This document shows, piece after piece, positions 20,355 to 30,294 of a stretch of 64,000 bases of DNA. The position numbers and the translations under genes were made by a program. The notes below the pieces were generated by a model. The model had not been told where the DNA came from. It saw only the letters and a list, made by a program, of their open reading frames with translations, and did not search any database. Origin of the DNA: Falciphora oryzae (lineage: Eukaryota > Ascomycota > Sordariomycetes > Magnaporthales > Magnaporthaceae); contig JNVV01000055.1 in assembly GCA_000733355.1 (NCBI GenBank), positions 91,600 to 155,599 on the forward strand, in the 5' to 3' direction. Position 1 is the first letter of the stretch. Each line of letters begins with the position of its first letter.

Positions 20355-23300
20355 AAAAATCGGTATTAAGGTACGAGCCTGTTGCATCAAACGATACACT
20401 ATCGCTATGCACCTCAAACGTTGCAACGCACGCGCCCGTCGCCGCATCCCAAAGCTTAACGGTTTTATCGCCGGAGCCCGACGCGAGCTGCCGGCCGTCG
20501 GGCGAAAAAGCGACCGACCGAACCCAGCCGCTATGCCCTTCGAACGTTGCAACGCACGCGCCCGTCGCCGCGTCCCAAAGCTTGACGGTTCCATCGTCAG
20601 AGCCCGACGCGAGCTGCCGGCCGTCGGGCGAAAAAGCGACCGACCGAACCCAGCCGCTATGCCCTTCGAACGTTGCAACGCACGCGCCCGTCGCCGCGTC
20701 CCAAAGCTTGACGGTTCCATCGTCAGAGCCCGACGCGAGCTGCCGGCCGTCGGGCGAAAAAGCGACCGACCGAACCCAGCCGCCATGCTTTTCGAACGTT
20801 GCAACGCACGCGCCCGTCGCCACGTCCCAAAGCTTAACGGTCCCGTCGCTAAAGCCCAACGCCAGCTGCCGGCCGTTGGGCGAAAAAGCGACCGACCGAA
20901 CCCCGCCGCTATGCCTTTTAAACGTTGCAACGCACGCGCCCGTCGCCGCATCCCAAAGCTTAACGGTTTTATCGCCGGAACCCGACGCGAACTGCCGGCC
21001 GTCGGGCGAAAAAGCGACCGACCGAACCCAGCCGCTATGCCCTTCGAACGTTGCAACGCACGCGCCCGTCGCCGCGTCCCAAAGCTTGACGGTTCCATCG
21101 TCAGAGCCCGACGCGAGCTGCCGGCCGTCGGGCGAAAAAGCGACCGACCGAACCCAGCCGCTATGCCCTTCGAACGTTGCAACGCACGCGCCCGTCGCCG
21201 CGTCCCAAAGCTTAACGGTCCCGTCGTCGAAGCCGTTAGGGCCGCCGGAGCCCGACGCCAGCTGCCGGCCGTCGGGCGAAAAAGCGACCGACCGAACCTC
21301 GCCGCTATGCCCTTCGAACGTTGCAACGCACACGCCCGTCGCTGCGTCCCAAAGCTTGACGGTTTTATCCTCGGAGCCCGACGCCAGCTGCCGGCCGTCG
21401 GGCGAGAAAGCGACCGACCAGACCTCGCCGCCATGCCCTTCGAGCGTTGCAAGACAAGAACCCCAATGTTCCTCCATTTTTGGCTCGATAACCAGCTTTG
21501 TTAGTTTCTCCTTCGCAAATATTTGTCGAGTCAGGCTCCGTTCGGGGCTGAATATAAGCGCGGAGCCATAGGCCTGTAGAGGTGCTTTTTCGATGGCAAC
21601 CCGATGCAACAAGACCAATAGCAGCATATCTTGAACCAGACGGCATAGATCGGGGCTCCCTGTTGTACCCTAAGCACCTTTAGTGTTAGAACTGCGAAAT
21701 AGACAATTTAGATTACAAAGACGCACCTGGAGTAGGCTTTGCAGATTTTGTACTGCAAGGATTCCTTTCGGAACAGCTCGAGCAAAGGTCAGTGCCTCAA
21801 GCCAGTTGAGGAACTTTTCGCGTAGGAAACCATTGACGGTTTGTACATCATCTGTGCTTATCTGCGCATCGACCAGATGATCAACCCAGTACACGCACGA
21901 GTATCGTGCTGGACCTAAGGGGTCTGGGCTGGGCGGTGTCACATCTTCCACCGTGGTTCCGGGATGTGACAGGCGGTAGATATCACGCTGTAGTGTTCGA
22001 GATAGCAGCTGACGCGATTTCGAAAAGAGGGCGTGGTGGACTCCTTCGATTTTGTGAGGAAAGACCGCAGAAAAGTTGGCTTTGCGCGAAGGGTCGCACA
22101 GGAAGTCCTTGGCTGACTGGTGGACGAAGTGTATGGTGCGGTCTCTGATGGCCAGAAAGGACCCGCAGAGCCCGACATAGTATTCTAGGGCACTGGTATC
22201 CAGAGGCTCGTCTTTTTGGAAGGGATTGTCGACAAAGGACCTTAGCTCATCTAGCGTGAGAGGCTGGTATACCGTCGATGCGGTGGACAGAATCTGCAGG
22301 CACAGGGCCACGTCGTCGGCATCTTCCAAGCCGCAGATGGTGTGCATCATTCGGCCGTACAGAGCGTCTAGGCCAGGGGGGAAGCCGTGTAGCGTTTTGA
22401 TGGCCTTGAAACTGGGGACACCTTCCAGGCGGCGACAGACGAGGGCTACCCACAGGAACGTGTCTCTGGCGTTGGATAAGAGGTATTCTGTGACTTGGGC
22501 GGTTGTCTGCGTGTTGTAGCACTTTTGCTTTGCTAGCGCCTGCGCCTTCTTTCGTACGTATAGCTGGACGGCAGCGGATACGGAAGCGGCGTTCAGCTCG
22601 AGGCTGAGTGGGACTTTATGTTCGGCCTGTGCAAGCCTTTCCTCGATCTCGGGCCAGTTCCTGCTGGAAACGACCCATTTGGCACCGGACGCGGCTGAGC
22701 CGAACGCAATCAGGCCCAAAAGCTCGGAGCGACCAGCTTGGCACTCGTCGAGGGCGTCAACCACCAGATACGGTGATTGCAGAGCGGGGTCGCCCAGGAT
22801 GTTCAGAAAGATCTCGCGGAGAGCGACCCAGGCATTGACGTCTTCGAAAAGCTGTCTGTCTGCGTGGCCGTACTTCTTCTGCACGTGCGAAATAAGGGAC
22901 GGCTGCTGATCGACGAACATGTAGATCAAGCCGCGCAAAACTGCCGTAGCGCTGTTGATACGCTTGTCGGTTGCTTGACAGAAGAAATAGGACAAGTGGC
23001 CGCCTTCTTTCTCCAGCTCGTTGATGATGCCGCACAACAGCATGGTCTTGCCTTTGCCGGGGTCCCCCTTGACCCACAGCAGTCTGTTCTGGTTGTCCTG
23101 CCGCCATCCGAGGAATTCGTCGTTGTCGAGGACCCACTGGTAGACATCGTCCAGCAGGCCCCCCTTGTCCCCCTCGATCCGTTCCTTGTCGTCTCTTGGG
23201 TCGGTGGTCCGCAAAGCTGCGAGGCAGGCTGGGGGTTCGCCGGTCTGATGGTTGGTAACATTGCCCTGTTGCAGGATGGCACCGGGACCTAATGTGTATG

Positions 23301-23535
23301 AACCGCTGTAGGAAGACCCTTGCTGAATAATCTGAGCGCTCTGTTCCTCTGGAACGCCGGTGCCCTCTAGCGTGTTGGCTCTCATGCGCGTCGCTAAGTT
23401 GTCCTCGTCATCTTTGGCAAGGCGGCGCCGTTTCTCTTCTCTCGATGGCCCAGCCTCCTGCTCCTCGGCTTTGCGCCGATTCCCAGAGGCGGCTGTATCT
23501 CCCACGGTTTGCTGACTCGGTCGATCGGGGGCCAT
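20293..23535 (-). CDS. NACHT-WD40 NLR receptor, 1061 aa as read
   Basis: Exons are 21727-23535 and 20293-21669. The 57-bp intron (GTGCGT, branch TTCTAACAC, TTAG) keeps phase 0 and links NACHT to WD40. STAND receptors of this type sense ligands through their repeats and trigger cell death. The N-terminus (about 1-110) is basic, then Gly/Gln-rich (QQGSSYSGSYTLGPGAILQQ, residues 71-90). The P-loop GDPGKGKT is at about 157-164 and Walker B YLVVDALDEC at about 256-265. The C-terminal half has eight full 42-residue WD40 repeats plus a partial ninth. Repeats are nearly identical (RSVAFSPDGRQLASGS, TVKLWDAATGACVATFEGHS); repeat 2 has a GGPNGF insert. The in-frame end is 20 non-homologous residues after a probable frameshift at 20355-20359. 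The SesA-like gene lies upstream on the same strand. Confidence 0.88.
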
Positions 23536-24287
23536 GTCGGGACGCGGAGCGCCTTGATTGCAGACTGAGAAGATCGCTTGTGAGGATCCGAGGATTGGAC
23601 ATTAGCCACTTGGTAGGGAGCGAGGGGCTGCTGCAATCGACGCAGGTTGCTAACACGAAGACCTAAGGCATTGAATCAAGCCCGCAGGCTTCTCGGTGTC
23701 TTGGAGATAGGTGATGACTCCGCTAGTTGGCGGGTGGATGAAGGTAAAACTTCTTGGGCGTTGCCCCGACTTGGAAAAAAGCGAGGAAGGACGAGGGACA
23801 ACAAGGTCCGGAGAGGGCAGCTGCGGGGCGCGGTACTCTATCGGGCGAAAAGTTGGTCAGGCTGCGCTCAGCCCCTTAGCGCCCGCACAAATCTCAGCCC
23901 AACGCTAACCTGCCCAAGAACCAGAACTGTGTGCGCCTCAAATATGCACATCACAGCGCGTAGACAGAGGGCATCTGGATTGGGCTATTTTCTGGTACGC
24001 GCCCCACAGCCGGCGTCGCGACTCCGAGCAGAGGGCACCTGACGTCGGGTTCCACACCGCGCTGCCAGGCCGCTGCCACCTTTGCATGAAAGCTTGACCG
24101 TGCTGCTTGACCCGGCTGCACTCAGCGTCGGGATGTGATTGGGCAGGCAGAGAAATTAATGAGCACTGTTTCGGACGCTGTACAGAACCCCGACTAAGGT
24201 CAATCCTCCAAAAAGGCAATCGCCCAGGTGTGCGGCACAAGATTTCATTGGCAGACTATTTGGAGCAGCCTCCTCGCACGAACAGAA
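23536..24287. other. Spacer between the SesA-like and NACHT-WD40 genes
   Basis: About 750 bases without a supported gene, between two tandem minus-strand genes. It should contain the terminator of the SesA-like gene and the promoter of the NLR gene. No recognisable regulatory motif is claimed. Confidence 0.4.
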
Positions 24288-25152
24288 CTACTGCTGCTCA
24301 AGCCCATCCCCTGCTCCGGCCTCATCCTTAATTCCCAGTCCATCGATCTCATCACCCTGCGTCAGTTTTGCGTCCTCGGTCCCCTCGATTTCCCCCTCAA
24401 ACGCCGACCCTTCCTGCTCAATATCCCCCTCAATGATACCCCTGATCTTGTTGCCCTGGTTTGCTGAAGCGTTGCCCCCGAGTTTAATTTTGCTCCGAAA
24501 TGTGGACCCTGTCTGCTTAACCCGAAGACGTGGGGACGGCGAACAGCTTCCGAGCCGGGTCCCCAGCGCGTGTTCGGCCCTGCAACGGCCGTCAGCAAAG
24601 TTCCTACACAATCCACACGGCCAATACTCACCTTGATCCATCACCTGATCTCGTGCTGGTGGCGTCCAGGCTTGAACTGGCGGTAGTGGCTTTGGTGACG
24701 ACAGAAGTGGCGATTCTCTCCATGTTGATTCGGAGCGCTTGTTGGTCCTCGGCACTTCCAGAGACGACCATAAGAGTGAGGTGCTCCGTCGATTTTTGCG
24801 CGTCCATAAAGGGGACGTCCAGCTTCCGCGTCAAGCTACCGCTCATTATGGCCCACTGCTGTAGCGCTCGACGCGACTGTTGGAATTTCGTCAGGATCTT
24901 CTTGGCTTTGTCAATGTTGTCCAAGATGGCGGCCAGGCAGGTCTTGATTTCGGTGGCCTGTAGTGCCCCGTTCTGATCGATGAGCGCCGTGACAACTTCG
25001 AGTTCCTTTATCTGGCGCTCGTACTGCTGGAGTTTGTCCGGCCCGCCCCGGATTCGGGCACGAACGTCACTGAACCCGGACGAGATCGTGATGGCGTAGC
25101 CCAGCAGTTGGGCCACTGCCGCGCAGGCGCCGAGTGCTTCCAGCCCCGACAT
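24288..25152 (-). CDS. SesA-like small protein with repetitive Gly/Ile tail, 270 aa
   Basis: Exons are 24632-25152 and 24288-24579. The 52-bp intron has an AAG|GTGAGT donor and GTTGCAG acceptor, and splicing keeps the frame. Residues 1-150 (MSGLEALGACAAVAQLLGYA, then KLQQYERQIKELEVVTALID and CLAAILDNIDKAKKILTKF) resemble the helical SesA-type domain found at the N-terminus of fungal STAND receptors and in small stand-alone effectors. The tail (about 200-254) is repetitive: KIKLGGNASANQGNKIRG, GIIEGDIEQEGSAFEGEIEG, AKLTQGDEIDG. Such alternating Ile/Gly/Asn/Gln patterns are seen in fungal amyloid-signalling motifs. The downstream NLR gene carries a similar AILQQGN segment before its NACHT domain. 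The effector role is inference; the domain call is fairly secure. Confidence 0.72.
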
Positions 25153-28140
25153 TCTCGTGTCGGTGTAGCAAACGGCCGGATTCTAACGTTGCCCACCCTT
25201 GATGTTGGGTAAGCGCTCCAGGAAGCTTCGGCGCTGCCGGAGCCGCATGGAAGGGGTATCAGGTAGGTTGGGCCGACGTTGTCGTTGACGCCCGCAAACC
25301 ATCTTGGGCGACGACGTGGCGCCAGTCGGTGCCCTAAAGCGACTGTGCTACCAAAACAGGGCAAATTCTCGACTGCACACCGACTCCAGGCGAGCCTGTA
25401 CAACGAGTGTACTGACGGTCGGAATCGGGCAGCCTTGCTTCAGCAGAAGTGACGAGAAAGAGGAAGTGGTAAGGTTGGCGGGGTCCAATTGGAGGATGCT
25501 ACGTGTACGAAGGGTCCGGCAGATAACACTGCCTCCCAGCTGTGCAGGCGGGGATGCTCGCACCGGGGGGCTGTGGAAGGGGGATTGGATCGTACGATGG
25601 CTTATCGGAGACGCGAACTCGGCGCCCAACAAAGCTGCACTTCTCCACGGCGCTGGAATTATGACCTTCACCTTCGGCCTTCACCTGGGAGGTGCTGGTG
25701 AGGCTGCACAACGGGGCGGGCAAACTCGCAGAGCCCGAAAGCGCCCAAGCAACGTGCAGCCTGCCCTACGGCATCCGACCTGTGACCTGTCCCCCTGAGT
25801 GCCGCTAGATGCTTGTCTGCAGATCAGCGCCAATCCAGCCAACCGAAAACTTTATTTTTTCGGTACCTCCAACGCCGCCTTATTTAGCCCGTAATATAGG
25901 TACCAGCAAGGCCATTGGTCCGTCGGGCTCCCCGGAGACTGTACCCGCGAGTCACAGCGACAAACAGGAGTGGGTTTGCTGATCCCTTTCCTATTCTGTG
26001 AGTACTGCATCTAACGGCACTCAAGGGGATGGAATCGCCAAGATTCCCTTCAAGCCTTACTGCCGATCCCACGAGCGAAGCGCCGGTTAAAGGCGTGTGG
26101 ATGCTTTTGGCTTTCAACGTCCTCGGTTGTCGCCTTCGTCAGGCAGAGTCCGTCCGGCACGTGGGGTGGACGAGATATTGGCAGGCAAGTCGCAGAGCCG
26201 TGAGGGGGGCTTGGGTGATCCGCGGCGTGCAGGGGTGGTGGCGTTCCCATTGTTTGCTTGCCTCGATAACGTCGGGCGCGAAGCAATGGCGTGCGCCAGT
26301 GCTGCCGAGCCGACAGCGGGAGGCACAGAAACCCGTGCGACTCGCGCGGAGGCCGACGCAGCTAGCGTCTCCGAGCGTCCACTGCCTCTATCAGCACCGC
26401 GTATCCAAAAGGCGGCCGCCTGGGACGCCACCACTGGCAGCTCGAAACCCGACAGACCCAGGGGACGCACTGTGCGTACATCGGCGGTCCATGGTGAGTC
26501 GGAGTGATCGTCCTCGGCGGCCCATCGCCTCGAGTCGTGATGTCCAGCTTCCGAGTCATCCTGCCCCCGGAAACGCTTCGTCGGAATGGTCCCGCTTATC
26601 CGCGTGGTCGTGGTCGTGCATGTATGGTGCGGGCGTCCCCGCGACGGCCAACCGCGATTGTGGGTCTGGGCCCGCCGTCCACTCGTGGGCCGTGGGTTGC
26701 GTCATGGTGCCCGACATTGCTAACTGCGCAGGCTGGACAGAGAGTGATCCGCGTCAGCCCAGTATCAATTAGCTGTGGTAGCTTCCATAATTCTAGCTAC
26801 CTAAATGTAGCATTCGACTTACTGGTGCCAAGTTACCGGGAAATGCTAGACTTTGGGCAGTGATCAGCGAAATGGTAGCCGCAACAAAACGGTGGTAAAT
26901 ACACTGTACGCCCGTGCTGCGCCACGAATTAGTGCGTGCTCGGAACAATTCAACATGCAATTGAGCATGGAAGTCCGTTCATACTGTATGGCGGCAGGAT
27001 GAGAATGTATGTAGCCAGGTCGACTTGGAGCAGGCTCGTGTGGAGAACCGGGGGATTGCGCAGGGATTGGCGGGTCCAGAGCCCGGCCCTGGTCCACAAC
27101 CGCATGACGTGCACTATGTACTAGTTTTGCTACCGGTTGTTGTTGCTATCCCCTGTGTTCGCCCCGGGTTCCCCAACGTGTGCCCGCATGCGAGGAGGAA
27201 ACGTATCGGCAAGCATCGCGAGGGCAGCGGTGACGTCGAATTAAGGTTGTTTGCCTGAGCCGCTGCCATGCGAGACTGGGTCTCGGACCCGGGGCGTTCC
27301 ACACCCGCCGCTCCTGCTCGGCAATTGTCAGCGGACACGCACAAAGTCGGCTTCCGTCCGCCTCAGCAGACGGAGCAAGCTCTTCGCCTGGCTATCATCG
27401 GAGACGCCCGTGGTGCACCAATCATTCAGAAACAGATATCACCTGTCGAAAGTTACGCCGCCGAATCGGGTGTCGATTGACCGTCCTTGTCGTTGTTGCC
27501 GCATAGTTCCTCAGTAGACAACTCCTCATCCAGTCGTGGGGTACCAGGAGTACCCCTGTCTGCGGGTTGTCCCGAGGCGGGGCAGACACCCGCTCGCCCC
27601 GAATATGTCCTGGATGCCTGGTCGCTGCTCAGCATTCGTTCCACGTCTAGCTGTTTATGGCTTAAGGTGCGGCTCCTAAACGGCCACATCATCCCCGAAA
27701 ATAATATCTCGGCTATATGGCATTTCCGGAAACAGAGTGCTTGGTGGGTATGCCTAGCAAGGCGTAGGATGATACACCACTCGGACAGGGGAGCATCCCA
27801 GCATCCTTTTCGATCTCGGTCGATCGGCATGCACGAGACCACCTATCGGATGCGACGCCAACCGAGCCGAGCTGGACACGACGATACACATTTAGCCAGT
27901 GCTTCGCCAACAAGACCTGCAGATATGCTCCAAAGCGAGCCCTCGCCGTTGGACAGGCTACCAATCAGAGCCGAAGGCGTGGCTGCGCACCGCCTCGCTG
28001 ACGCTTTTGGGGCCGTGCGTGTCGGCCGAAGCCTTTCCCCTCCCTTTGTGGTTTGACGACGCACCTCCAAGTTTTCGACAGGCGTCCGTTGATAGTGTTG
28101 AGATACAGGATCTCGATTGGGGATGGCTTGCACTAACCAC
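25153..28140. other. Long intergenic stretch, no supported gene
   Basis: Several open frames of 100-250 codons occur (for example 26029-26772 plus), but they overlap frames on the other strand, are rich in Arg/Ser/Pro and show no recognisable domain. A minus-strand reading near 27.45-27.84 kb (DEELSTEELCGNNDKDGQ) looks biased but was not identified. Possibly old transposon-derived sequence. Confidence 0.4.
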
Positions 28141-28405
28141 AGTACTGGCAGGGTCACGTTCAGTTGGTCGGGCCCTGACAAGCGCTGAAACTAGCGCTAT
28201 GCAGGGCCTCAAGCTTAGTTGGGTTACAGGGCTTGTATTGCAGGGAGAGGTCGCCTACACTCGACTCCCTCATATCCTCCGACGTCGATCCCGGGGGTTT
28301 TCTGCCCAAAGGGGTTCCGGTGCCGCGGGTCAATTTCCGAAAAATTATTTTGTATGGGATTTGCAAAAAATCGACCCACGGCCACCAAACCCATCCGGCC
28401 TCACT
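28141..28405 (+). repeat. Dispersed repeat R2, copy 2
   Basis: Matches 13555-13835, including CCGAAAAATTATTTTGTATG. It runs directly into the R1 block, so R2 and R1 may be parts of one older element. The hairpin seen in the other copy is partly degraded here. Confidence 0.7.
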
Positions 28406-29165
28406 CTTTTTCCGGCACACCTGCTGGCTGACTGCTTTTCTATCACCCGCTGCGCTTACTGTAACACCCCGCACGGAACCACGACCAGCGGTCTTATGAA
28501 TCACCACTGGAGGCCTCGGAGGAGGACTCCGGGTGGAAGCCAGAGGGGCGCGGACCCCGACGGACGCGCTGATCAAAAGAGTTTAACTCAATGACGCGTA
28601 TGCCGGCTGCCCCCCGCAGATAACGGGCACTCAACCCGAGCGGGCGCATCTAAACTCCAACCCCTAATAAGGGGACAACGCATGTCCTGCCCCGTATGGG
28701 CGCCACGGAGGAGGAGGCGTGCCGACAACGGCCGAAGGACAGCCGGAGGGTCGGATATAAGAAGGGCCCGAGGGACCCCCTGTGAAGGGAGTCTGGAGGG
28801 CAAGCTATCGTTTTCCTGTTTATCTTTGTTCACCACCATAAACCTGTTGAGCTTTAGCACGAACACGACTGTTGAGCCGCTGGACCTCTGGGGTCTCCCT
28901 GAGAGAACCCTTCCCCCTTTGGTGCACGACCCCGCCGTAGCCCGTTACACTTACAGCCCTGGCGTTTATTCGCCCAACCGCCGATTGCCCGCTCACCAAC
29001 AAGGAGCGCCGGAATGCGGCCCGACTTCCGCGTGCCTTGGGTAGGCTTTGCTTGCCCTATGGTTTGGTTTGTTAGCCGCCTCGATAGCAACACCGTAGCC
29101 TAGCGTCAAGCTTAGGTAGCGCTAGCACGTCGTGTGCCCCTTGGGAGGCAGGGATAGGTAGATCC
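28406..29165 (+). repeat. Dispersed repeat R1, copy 2, interrupted by a solo LTR
   Basis: R1 blocks at 28406-28459 and 28950-29165 match the reverse complement of 6001-6235. The uninterrupted 6-kb copy reads straight across the point where the LTR sits here. A CT-rich run (CTCTCTCTCT, about 29171-29188) follows. Confidence 0.75.
28460..28949 (+). mobile_element. Solo LTR of family LTR-A, 490 bp
   Basis: Starts TGTAACACCCCGCACGG and ends CCCGTTACA, so TG..CA with a hexamer inverted repeat TGTAAC/GTTACA. It is flanked by the 5-bp duplication CTTAC at 28455-28459 and 28950-28954. It matches the LTR at 10818-11266 along its length. No internal retroelement sequence is adjacent, so it arose by LTR-LTR recombination. 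It sits within repeat R1, whose intact version at 6 kb gives the pre-insertion site. Confidence 0.9.
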
Positions 29166-29189
29166 CGATTCTCTCTCTCTCTCTCTCTC

Positions 29190-30294
29190 CTTCCTCTGGG
29201 TCGCCTTGGTCTGTCGAGCACTTGAAGATGTAACGCGTCGAAGGGTGCTGGCAAAGCTGAATGATTTCCCGCCGGACTCCATGTGCTCTGCCAGCGGACG
29301 CCGCGCCAAATCCTGCACATTAGCGACCCGGACGACCTGCTTACAGGCGACGCCTTAAGAGGCGGTCGTCGCAGTATGCGCCGGGCCCTGGGACCCGGCT
29401 CCGCGGCGTCTGCCGGGCTACTGTCGTTCAAGCAACCCCAGGTCGGGCTTGCGGTCCCTGCTGCCCCGGTAGCGCACGTCCATGAGCCAAGCGATGCTGT
29501 TGCCGAAGTCATAGCGGAAATACTCGGTACTGTTGCCGGGTTCTAAGCGTGGCTGCTCTTTCAGCCGCTGCATCGAAAGCTTCGAGGACGCTCAGCTGGG
29601 CCGCCACTCCGGCTGGGATTACGAGCGTGCCAGCCGAAGATCGACATCGCCCGGACAACTCCCTCCCCTGGCGTCAGGAATCGCTGGCCGCCAAGGCCTA
29701 AATATGGGACACACGAATGCTCTGGGACCTCGCTAGGGTTTCCAATCGCAAGGAAATTAACTGGATGGAGTCCGAACGTCGACATCCCCGCTATTACTTC
29801 TCGGATTCTATTTAGTTAGTTACTCTAAATAAGTAATGGAATTGAAAGTTGTAGTGGAAATATTAGAGTCAGACGGGAGCGAACGCAGTCGCGGCGTATC
29901 ACAGTTTGCGCCCAAGGCCCAGGGCCAAACTCGTGACAGTACAGATAGGGCGCGGGGTCGAAGTCAGGTTGGAGGTAGGCGTACTCCTGCCGGCATTAAA
30001 ATCCGGGCAGGCCAAATCGGCCGCTTGCGTGTGACCTATAGGAATAAGACAAGCTGGCGTACTCAGCGGCAGCCGATTGGGCGCCAACCCAGCAAAGCCC
30101 AACGCGCTGGGAAACATACCAGGATTCCGAGTGACTGCAGCAACAGCCAACTTCAAGCTTCGATACAATCGCCAAGCCTCGCGAAAATAGCACCGCGGCG
30201 CCTGCAATACTTACATTGAAGTCGTCCTTGCTGTTCTAAACGAAGACTTACGGTATAGGGAGATACGCAAGCGACCTCGTCCCTTGCATCAATC
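29190..30294. other. Intergenic with unidentified remnants
   Basis: A block at 29186-29226 matches the reverse complement of 37507-37545 (TTCCTCTGGGTCGC and TCGAGCACTTGAAG). The minus strand near 29.43-29.55 kb reads EYFRYDFGNSIAWLMDVRYR and GSRDRKPDLGLLERQ, which looks like a gene remnant but was not identified. No intact gene is seen before 30295. Confidence 0.45.

Noticed and set aside
20407..21571. Two long plus-strand open frames (over 300 codons) across the WD40 region
   Set aside because: They are antisense shadows of the 126-bp WD40 repeats; the repeat keeps all frames open and the products are meaningless repeats.
25304..26772. Open frames of 164 and 247 codons as possible genes
   Set aside because: No domain, no splice-supported extension, overlapping frames on the opposite strand and unusual composition.
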